Shown here piece after piece: positions 58,290-64,000 of a stretch of DNA of 64,000 bases. The DNA lies in assembly GCA_963695085.1 (NCBI GenBank), contig CAVOFV010000008.1, positions 62,001 through 126,000 of the forward strand. Direction: 5' to 3'. This stretch comes from SG8-30 sp963695085 (GTDB lineage: Bacteria; Pseudomonadota; Gammaproteobacteria; Steroidobacterales; Steroidobacteraceae). Every line of letters begins with the position of its first letter. The stretch's first letter is position 1. Under the pieces are notes generated by a model that saw only the letters and a list, made by a program, of their open reading frames with translations, was not told where the DNA came from and searched no databases. Both the position numbers and the translations under genes were made by a program.

Positions 58290-59252
58290 ATGGCTGCGCG
58301 ACACGTTTGCGTCCTTGGGGGGTCCGGGTTCGTCGGCACGCACCTGTGCTCGGCGCTGGTGCGCGCCGGTCACCGCGTCACCGTGCTGACCCGCGATCCG
58401 GAACGCGCCAGGCACCTGCGCGTGCTGCCGGCGGCGCACGTGGTTCGTTGCAACGTACACGACGACGAGCAGCTTGCCGGCGCGCTGCGCGACCATGATG
58501 CCGTGGTCAACCTGGTCGGGATCCTCAACGAGACCGGCCGCGACGGCAGCGGTTTCCTGCAGGCTCATACCGAGCTGGCGCGCAAGCTGGTCAAGGCCTG
58601 CCGGCGGGCACACGTGCGGCGACTGCTGCAGATGAGCGGACTCAATGCCGACGCCGAGCACGGCCCGAGCCATTACCTGACATCGAAGGGCAAGGCCGAG
58701 CGCATCGTGCGGGAGGCCGGCGGCCCGGACTTCCTGTGCACGATCTTCCAGCCCTCGGTCATCTTCGGCTCGGGCGACTCGTTCATCAACCGTTTCGCCA
58801 GCCTGCTGCGCATCATGCCGCTGGGGCTGCCGCTGGCGAAGCCCGGCGCCCGCCTGTCGCCCGTGTGGATCGAGGACGTGGTCGCGGCCATGCTGAAGTG
58901 CCTGGAGGACGATGCCACCGCCGGGCAGACCTATCAGTTATGCGGCCCGCAGGTCGTCACGTTGCGCGAGATCGTCTGTTTCGTGCGCGATGAACTCGGG
59001 CTCAGGCGCGCCATCATCGGGCTGCCCGATGCCGTGTCGCGGCTGCAGGCGGCCGTCATGGATTTCGTGCCGGGCAAGCCGTTCTCGACCGACAACTACC
59101 TGTCGCTCACGCGTGACAGCGTCTGCTCGGTGGACGGCTTCGGCCGGCTGGGCCTGCGGCCGCACGGAATGCGCACGATCGTGCCGCACTACCTCGGACT
59201 GGAGGGCGGCAGGAGCCGGTTCGCGGCGTACCGCCGCAGCGCGCGCCGCTGA
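58290..59252 (+). CDS. NAD(P)-binding epimerase-like protein (complex I NDUFA9-like)
   Basis: Atypical short-chain dehydrogenase of 320 residues. Rossmann start VCVLGGSGFVGTHLCSALV, DAVVNLVGILNETG, MSGLNADAEHGPSHYLTSKGKAE (the region that has YxxxK), and FQPSVIFGSGDSFINRF. This is the family that includes the NDUFA9 subunit of complex I and similar bacterial proteins near ubiquinone or cca genes. Role in bacteria not settled. The C terminus ends two bases from the convergent peptidase gene. Confidence 0.85.
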   Translation: MAARHVCVLGGSGFVGTHLCSALVRAGHRVTVLTRDPERARHLRVLPAAHVVRCNVHDDEQLAGALRDHDAVVNLVGILNETGRDGSGFLQAHTELARKLVKACRRAHVRRLLQMSGLNADAEHGPSHYLTSKGKAERIVREAGGPDFLCTIFQPSVIFGSGDSFINRFASLLRIMPLGLPLAKPGARLSPVWIEDVVAAMLKCLEDDATAGQTYQLCGPQVVTLREIVCFVRDELGLRRAIIGLPDAVSRLQAAVMDFVPGKPFSTDNYLSLTRDSVCSVDGFGRLGLRPHGMRTIVPHYLGLEGGRSRFAAYRRSARR

Positions 59253-59253
59253 A

Positions 59254-60306
59254 TCACTCGCCGCACAGGCGGTGGCCGCGAACGGCCGCCGGCTCCGCTC
59301 CCAGCCTGCGCGCCGCCGCGTAGAAGGCCGGCAGGTCGCCGCCCGCCTCCGCCAGCAGCCGCTGCATGCCGGGCACGCAGCGGTGATAGGTGGAGATGGC
59401 CGCGAGCCGCGCGTTGTTCCACGCGCCGCGCATCATCCGGTCCATGTTGCGGCCATCCTGCCAGCCCTCCCTCATGCGTTCGTAGTCGGTGGCCAACCGC
59501 TCCAGCTCGCGCTGCTTCGCGGCGCGCAACGCCGTCTCGTCGCCGCCAACGGCGTACAGCGCCGCCAGCCTGCCACGCGTTGCGGTCACGAGCTCCGCGG
59601 CTGCCGCGAAGCGGCGCCGGTTCCCGAGGAAATCGTCCAGCTCGTGCGCCCGGCCGTTCGCCTCGAGGAAGCGCTTCGTCCCCTCGAATTCGACGACCAT
59701 CGCGAAGGCCTCGTTGAAGGAGCTGTCGCCGGGCAGGTACGCCACCTGGTGCGCCAGCTCATGAAAGACCAGTGCCGCAAGCTCCACCTCCGGGTAGTTG
59801 AGCATGCTCGACAGCACCGGGTCGTCGAAATGACCGAGCGTCGAATACGCGGCCACGGGCGCCACATGAACGTCGTAGCCGCGGCCGCGCGCGCGGCGCG
59901 CGTAACGGGCGGCCTTCGACTCGTCGAAGTAACCGCGGTAGGCGACGCAGCCCGCGACCGGAAAGCACCAGCGCCGCGGCTGGACCGAAAACTCGGACGC
60001 GGCAAACACGTTCCAGGCAACGTACGGACGGCCGAGGTCGGCGTAGCTGCGATAGCTGGCGTTGTCCGGCAGCGCCAGCGCCTGCGAGGCGAACTGGCGC
60101 ACGCGCGTGATGTATTCCAGCCGTTCCCGCATCGGCGCGGGCGTGGCCGGGTCCGCCAGCAGCTGCGGAATCGGCGTGCGGCTGGCATTGAGCGCCATCT
60201 GCCCGCCGGCCACGTGCGCCAGGTAGCAGCCGCTCAGTGCCGCGCACGCCAGGACCGCGCCGGCCAGGCGCAGGAATGCTGGGTTGCGGGGGGCTTCCGG
60301 TAACAT
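59254..60306 (-). CDS. Putative lipoprotein aminopeptidase (PF10023 type)
   Basis: Lipoprotein metallopeptidase of 350 residues. Lipobox ALSGC-Y, then GQMALNASRTPI, YVAWNVFAASEFSVQPRRWCFP and CVAYRGYFDESKA, all typical of the family, and a zinc-binding HExxH in LVFHELAHQVAYL with a later glutamate in NEAFAMVVEFEG. The start at 60306 is only seven bases from that of cca on the other strand. Substrate unknown. Confidence 0.88.
   Translation of the reverse strand: MLPEAPRNPAFLRLAGAVLACAALSGCYLAHVAGGQMALNASRTPIPQLLADPATPAPMRERLEYITRVRQFASQALALPDNASYRSYADLGRPYVAWNVFAASEFSVQPRRWCFPVAGCVAYRGYFDESKAARYARRARGRGYDVHVAPVAAYSTLGHFDDPVLSSMLNYPEVELAALVFHELAHQVAYLPGDSSFNEAFAMVVEFEGTKRFLEANGRAHELDDFLGNRRRFAAAAELVTATRGRLAALYAVGGDETALRAAKQRELERLATDYERMREGWQDGRNMDRMMRGAWNNARLAAISTYHRCVPGMQRLLAEAGGDLPAFYAAARRLGAEPAAVRGHRLCGE
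60301..60306 (+). promoter_or_regulatory. -10 box of cca overlapping the divergent start codon
   Basis: TAACAT, six bases before the cca ATG at 60313. Its last three bases are the complement of the peptidase start codon. A leaderless cca mRNA and mutually exclusive expression are possible. No -35 was found at the right distance. Confidence 0.4.
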
Positions 60307-60312
60307 GAGTTC

Positions 60313-61536
60313 ATGGAAGTCTATCTGGTCGGCGGCGCGGTCCGGGATGAGCTGCTCGGCCTGCCGGTCCGTGAGCGCGACTGGGTCGTGGTCGGCGCGA
60401 CGCCCGAAGAACTGGTGCGCGAAGGTTTTCGCCCGGTCGGTCGCGACTTCCCCGTGTTCCTGCACCCCGCCACCCACGAGGAATACGCGCTGGCGCGCAC
60501 CGAACGCAAAGTGGCCCGGGGTTACCGCGGCTTCGAGGTGTACTCGGCGCCGGACGTGACGCTCGAGGACGACCTCCGGCGGCGCGACCTCACGCTGAAC
60601 GCGATGGCGCGCGACGCCACGGGCCGGCTGGTGGACCCGCACGGCGGCCAGGCCGACATCACCCAGCGCCTGTTGCGGCACGTCTCGGACGCTTTCGTCG
60701 AGGACCCGGTGCGGATCCTGCGTGTGGCCCGGTTCGCGGCCCGGTTCGCGCCGCTCGGTTTCTCGGTCGACGCCTCCACCAATGCGCTCATGCGGGCCAT
60801 GGTCGAGGCCGGCGAGGCCGATGCGCTGGTGGCGGAACGCGTCTGGCAGGAAACGGCCAAGGCGCTCGCCGAGCCGCGGCCCGACGTGTTCCTCGAGGCG
60901 CTGCGTGCCTGTGGCGCCATGGCGCGCATCTTCCCCGAACTCGACGCGCTGTGGGGCGTGCCGCAGACGGCACGCTGGCACCCGGAAGTGGACACCGGCA
61001 CGCACATGCTGCTGGTCATGCGCGCCGCGGCGGCGCTCACCGGCAGCCCGCGCATCCGCTTTGCGGCGTTGATGCACGACCTGGGCAAGGGCACCACCCC
61101 GAAGGCGCGCTGGCCGCGCCACATCGGGCACGAGGACCGCGGCGCGCGCATGGCATTGCGGCTCGCCGAGAGGCTGCGCGTGCCAAACGACTTCCGCGAC
61201 CTCGCCGAGATGACCGCGCGCTGGCACGGGCTCGCGCACCGTGCGGACGAGCTGCGGCCCGACACCGTCCTCAAGCTGCTGGAGCGCTGCGATGCGCTGC
61301 GCCGGCCGGACCGATTCCGCGAATTCCTCGTCGCCTGCGAAGCGGACGTGCGGGGCCGCGGCGGCTGGGCCGACCGGCCGTACCCGCAGGCGGCGCGCCT
61401 CGCTGGCGCTCTGGATGCGGCGCTCGCCGCCGACCTGGTCGATGCCGAGCGTCGCGGCCTGTCGGGCGAAGCGATCGGCAAGGCGCTGCGCAGCAAGCGC
61501 CTCGCCGCGATCACCGCGCTGCTGAAATCCGCCTGA
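60313..61536 (+). CDS. cca: Multifunctional CCA-adding enzyme (tRNA nucleotidyltransferase)
   Basis: Adds or repairs the 3' CCA of tRNA, 407 residues (412 in Escherichia coli). Class II nucleotidyltransferase head: VYLVGGAVRDELLG, RERDWVVVGATPEE, RRDLTLNAMA, then the neck RILRVARFAARFAPLG and a C-terminal HD domain (MHDLGKGTTP, RWHGLAHRA). In Escherichia coli the metal-binding pair is D21-x-D23; here it reads E21-R-D23, a conservative change. The start codon is six bases after a -10-like box. Confidence 0.95.
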   Translation: MEVYLVGGAVRDELLGLPVRERDWVVVGATPEELVREGFRPVGRDFPVFLHPATHEEYALARTERKVARGYRGFEVYSAPDVTLEDDLRRRDLTLNAMARDATGRLVDPHGGQADITQRLLRHVSDAFVEDPVRILRVARFAARFAPLGFSVDASTNALMRAMVEAGEADALVAERVWQETAKALAEPRPDVFLEALRACGAMARIFPELDALWGVPQTARWHPEVDTGTHMLLVMRAAAALTGSPRIRFAALMHDLGKGTTPKARWPRHIGHEDRGARMALRLAERLRVPNDFRDLAEMTARWHGLAHRADELRPDTVLKLLERCDALRRPDRFREFLVACEADVRGRGGWADRPYPQAARLAGALDAALAADLVDAERRGLSGEAIGKALRSKRLAAITALLKSA

Positions 61537-61553
61537 CGAGGACACCAGGCCGC

Positions 61554-61585
61554 AGGAGTCTGACCCCGTCCGGGGTCTGACTCCT
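61554..61585 (+). terminator. Hairpin after cca (REP-like element C)
   Basis: GGAGTC-T-GACCCCG (61555-61568), two-base loop, CGGGGTC-T-GACTCC (61571-61584): 13 pairs with one central T-T mismatch. The same GGAGTC-GACCCC word occurs after the epimerase gene at 6509-6519. No T tract, so termination would be imperfect. Confidence 0.5.
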
Positions 61586-61801
61586 CCTGAACCCATGTCG
61601 ATCGCATCGCATCGCAGCCAGATACGGGCATGCTGCGGCCGCGGGCGGTACTCTCGGGGCGGGCTTCCCCTCGCACCGGCCGCCCGCCCATCGCGATGCT
61701 TCCGGTCGTGCTTGCCCGGACACGGACGCGCCGGACCGAATGCCGGGCGGCGGTCCTCTCTCGGGAAAGCTCGCCCCTGCGCCCGCCCGCGTGTGCGGCG
61801 A
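61586..61801. other. Gene-free stretch before repeat B copy 3
   Basis: About 215 bases between the cca hairpin and the B repeat. No ORF, promoter or RNA gene could be supported. Together with the repeat and its downstream flank it makes up the 429-base gap between cca and uppP. Confidence 0.5.
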
Positions 61802-61887
61802 GCGCGCGAGGTGGTTATGGTCCCCTAAGTGAGCGACTTTGTCTTTTTCTTCGGAGCGAGCGTGGGGACCCGACCGGATCCCGCGCG
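61802..61887. repeat. Dispersed repeat B, copy 3 (inverted and diverged)
   Basis: Reverse-complement orientation: gcgcgcgaggtgg at the left, then gtcccc, gagcga, and the conserved right part cggagcgagcgtggggacc followed by cgaccggatcccgcgcgc. The ends match copies 1 and 2 closely, but the centre is replaced by a T-rich stretch (gactttgtctttttcttc) and is four bases longer. Confidence 0.7.
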
Positions 61888-61965
61888 CTCGCCAGCCGGG
61901 CGCCGACAGCGCGCCCGCGGCGCGCCCGCCCCGTGGCCGAACGTGGCGGTATGCGTCATGACGCG

Positions 61966-62763
61966 CTAGGCGAAGTGCAGGACGATGAGGCCCGCGATCA
62001 GCAGCCGGTACAGCGTGAACGGCAGCAGCCCGACGCGCTCGATAAACCTCAGCAGCACGTGGATGCACGCGTAGCCCGTCACCGCCGCCACGACGGCGCC
62101 GAGCGACAGCGCCGGCCAGTCGATGACGTCGCCCGAGGACAGCAGCTTGAACAGTTCGTAGACGCCGGCCATTGCGATGCCCGGCACGGCCAGCAGGAAC
62201 GAGAAGCGCGCCGCCGCTGAGCGGGTCATGCCGAGCGCCAGCCCGGCCGTGATCGTGACGCCGGAGCGCGACGTGCCGGGCATCAGCGACAGTGCCTGGG
62301 CGCAACCGATGATCAGCGCCTCGCGCCAGCCGACGCCGTACTCGTCGCGCTCCTGGCGGCCGAGCCGGTCGGCGACCCACATCAGCACGCCGAAGAAGGA
62401 CAGGGTGCCGGCGACGAACAGCGGGTTGCGCAGGTGCTGCTCGATCAGCCCCGCGAAGGCCAGCCCGACGAGCCCGACCGGCACGGTCGCCAGCACGATG
62501 CACCAGGCGAGGCGCGCGTCGGGGCTCAGGGACTGGGCGGGCCGCCAGCCGAGTCCCTCGCGGATCATCACCGCGAGCGGTCCACGGAAATAGGTGGCTA
62601 CCGCGACCAGCGTGCCGACGTGCACGGCCACGTCGTAGGCAAGCCCCTGGTCCTGCCAGCCGAAAAGATGCGGAACCAGGATCAGGTGCCCGGAGCTGGA
62701 GATCGGCAGGAACTCGGACAGCCCCTGCACGAACGCGAGTATCGCCGCCTGTAGCAGATCCAA
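61966..62763 (-). CDS. uppP: Undecaprenyl-diphosphatase UppP (BacA)
   Basis: Inner-membrane phosphatase that recycles the lipid carrier of peptidoglycan synthesis; overproduction gives bacitracin resistance in other bacteria. 265 residues, seven to eight helices. Signatures FVQGLSEFLPISSSGHLIL and SLMPGTSRSGVTI hold the catalytic glutamate, histidine and arginine. It follows midA by nine bases. Confidence 0.96.
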   Translation of the reverse strand: MDLLQAAILAFVQGLSEFLPISSSGHLILVPHLFGWQDQGLAYDVAVHVGTLVAVATYFRGPLAVMIREGLGWRPAQSLSPDARLAWCIVLATVPVGLVGLAFAGLIEQHLRNPLFVAGTLSFFGVLMWVADRLGRQERDEYGVGWREALIIGCAQALSLMPGTSRSGVTITAGLALGMTRSAAARFSFLLAVPGIAMAGVYELFKLLSSGDVIDWPALSLGAVVAAVTGYACIHVLLRFIERVGLLPFTLYRLLIAGLIVLHFA

Positions 62764-62772
62764 GTGCGCCTC

Positions 62773-63954
62773 CTAGAGGGTCGCGGCGAGGTCGCGGAAC
62801 GTAAAGCCGTTCGCCACGCCAGCCAGCCCGCGCGTCAACAACATCACCTTGCAGCGCTCGCCCATCTCGCCCGGCAGCATCAGTGTAGACACTGCCTGCG
62901 CGAGGCGCGCCTGTGCGCCGTCGTCCAGCCCGTCGGCGGCGGCCGCGAGTTCCTGCTGCAGTCCCGTGGACAGCAGGAAATGAGCCTGCGTCGCAAAGCC
63001 CGCCACGTCGAGCCCGTTGCCGGCGGCTGCCTCGGCCACCGCGGTGAAATCCACCCACGCGGTCATGTCCTGCAGGCCCGGCCTCGCGAGCACGTCGTCA
63101 ACCTGGCGGTGCCGGAAGAACGCCGTCAACGACCCGCCCGTGCGCGACGGATGATAGTACTGGGCGCGCGGCAGGCCATAGTCGGCGAGCAGCAGCCCGC
63201 CGCACTCCAGCGTCCGCGACAGTTCCGCGACCCACGGTCCCACCAGCAGCGACACCTCGCTCTCGTAACCGTCGGGCAGCGTGCCGGCGGCCACCCGGCG
63301 CGCTGCCAGGGTCACCGCCAGCTCGTCCGTCGCGGGCCGCGCGGCGAACGCAAAGCCGTCGCCCCTTGCGACCACGCCGATCGATTCGATGCCGCGGCCG
63401 GCCACGCGGAAGCGCTCCACCGGCAGCGCATCGAGCACCTCGTTGGCGATGACCACGCCGCGCCAGCCCGCCCCTGGCGGCGCGTCGATCCACTCGGCGC
63501 GCCCTGCCAGCCTCGGCACGCGCGCCGCGAGCGTTTGCCGCTGGCGCTCACGCAGCGAGGCGCTTACCTCGAGTATCAGGTAGCGCCCGGGCGCAGTGCC
63601 GCGCGCCTCCAGCGATTCGAGCAGTCCCGCCGCGAGCGCACCGCTGCCGGCGCCCGCCTCCAGCACATCGCCGCCGCCGGCCACTTCCAGCAGCCGCGCG
63701 ACCTGCGCCGCCATGCAGCGCGCGAACAGCGGCGTGAGCTCCGGCGCCGTGACGTAGTCGCCGCCCGCGCCGAGCTTGTGGCTGCCCGCGCTGTAGTACC
63801 CCAGGCCGGGCGCATATAACGCGAGCTGCATGAAGCGCGAGACCGGCATCCAGCCGCCGCTCGCGCCCAGGTCCTGCCTGACCAGCGCCGCGACCCGCGC
63901 GGAGTGCGCGGCCTCGTCGGCCGCCAGCGGCGGCACCGGCAGCGGCGTCAGCAT
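62773..63954 (-). CDS. MidA/NDUFAF7-family SAM-dependent methyltransferase
   Basis: DUF185 protein of 393 residues. N-terminal MPVSRFMQLALYAPGLGYY, then YVTAPELTPLFARCMA, the SAM motif VLEAGAGSGALAAGLLES, IVLANEVLDALPVERF-like VIANEVLDALP, and ADYGLPRAQYY with the C-terminal GEMGERCKVMLLTRG. The mitochondrial member methylates an arginine of complex I subunit NDUFS2; bacterial targets are less clear. Coupled with uppP. Confidence 0.9.
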   Translation of the reverse strand: MLTPLPVPPLAADEAAHSARVAALVRQDLGASGGWMPVSRFMQLALYAPGLGYYSAGSHKLGAGGDYVTAPELTPLFARCMAAQVARLLEVAGGGDVLEAGAGSGALAAGLLESLEARGTAPGRYLILEVSASLRERQRQTLAARVPRLAGRAEWIDAPPGAGWRGVVIANEVLDALPVERFRVAGRGIESIGVVARGDGFAFAARPATDELAVTLAARRVAAGTLPDGYESEVSLLVGPWVAELSRTLECGGLLLADYGLPRAQYYHPSRTGGSLTAFFRHRQVDDVLARPGLQDMTAWVDFTAVAEAAAGNGLDVAGFATQAHFLLSTGLQQELAAAADGLDDGAQARLAQAVSTLMLPGEMGERCKVMLLTRGLAGVANGFTFRDLAATL

Positions 63955-63977
63955 GGCGGGCCGCCGCGGCTTTCGGG

Positions 63978-64000
63978 TATGTTTGCACCATGCACGGCGA
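63978..64000 (+). promoter_or_regulatory. -10-like box and first codons of a gene cut by the window end
   Basis: TATGTT (63978-63983), six bases, then ATG at 63990 on the plus strand. Only MHG plus part of the next codon are visible, so the product cannot be named. The layout repeats the leaderless pattern of hemC, yqgE and cca. Confidence 0.3.

Overview
The window is about 70% GC, gene-dense DNA from a gammaproteobacterium. Gene content and order resemble Pseudomonas: fimS/algZ-algR next to hemC-hemD, gshB next to pilG-pilH-pilI-pilJ-chpA-chpC, tonB-yqgE-ruvX-pyrB, pilT-pilU-yggS-yggT-yggU, split nrdJa/nrdJb and ampD-ampE. Differences from the Pseudomonas arrangement (no pilK, chpB, pyrR or proC; a third PilT-type ATPase; extra genes inside the blocks) and unusual intergenic repeats point to another, probably poorly sampled, gammaproteobacterial order. 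I cannot name it from the sequence alone.

Layout. 1-8.0 kb: a truncated 3-hydroxyisobutyrate-dehydrogenase-type gene, the two-component pair fimS-algR, a bactofilin-like membrane protein, hemC-hemD, an epimerase and ubiD. 8.0-9.1 kb: dispersed repeats and a glycine-rich RRM protein with a long leader. 9.1-13.8 kb: an efflux operon (TetR, HlyD, ABC ATPase, permease) with an AT-rich palindromic operator, a structured inverted repeat and a Crp/Fnr regulator. 14-20.9 kb: isoaspartyl peptidase, hisN, a cobalamin riboswitch with btuB and the PduO adenosyltransferase, then btuF-ampE-ampD on the other strand. 21-24.6 kb: bioA, rsmE and an unusual PIN-GNAT-ASCH-like fusion. 24.6-35.3 kb: the Pil-Chp chemosensory cluster and gshB. 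35.3-45.8 kb: repeats, tonB, yqgE, ruvX, pyrB, a PyrK-like gene, three PilT-family ATPases, yggS/T/U, a DUF4426 lipoprotein and an HU-like protein. 45.8-52.7 kb: hydrolase, amidohydrolase remnant, FKBP, msrB, htpG, two small ORFs, ppnN, an L,D-transpeptidase and an unknown lipoprotein. 52.8-64 kb: B12-dependent ribonucleotide reductase, hsp20, degQ, an NDUFA9-like epimerase, a lipoprotein metallopeptidase, cca, uppP and midA.

Three themes link the genes. (1) Twitching motility: fimS-algR, pilGHIJ-chpA-chpC, a TonB3-like protein and pilT/pilU. (2) Cobalamin: riboswitch-controlled uptake (btuB, btuF) and adenosylation (PduO) supply the cofactor of the NrdJ reductase, whose promoter region carries two NrdR-box-like palindromes. 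(3) Protein quality control: hsp20 has a clear sigma-32-type promoter, htpG a possible one, and degQ a clear sigma-E-type promoter.

The less expected observations are the PIN-GNAT-ASCH-like fusion, intergenic stem-loops with a constant loop and changing but complementary arms, an 82-86 bp companion element in three copies, and several genes whose -10 box lies only 6-8 bases before the start codon (probable leaderless mRNAs).
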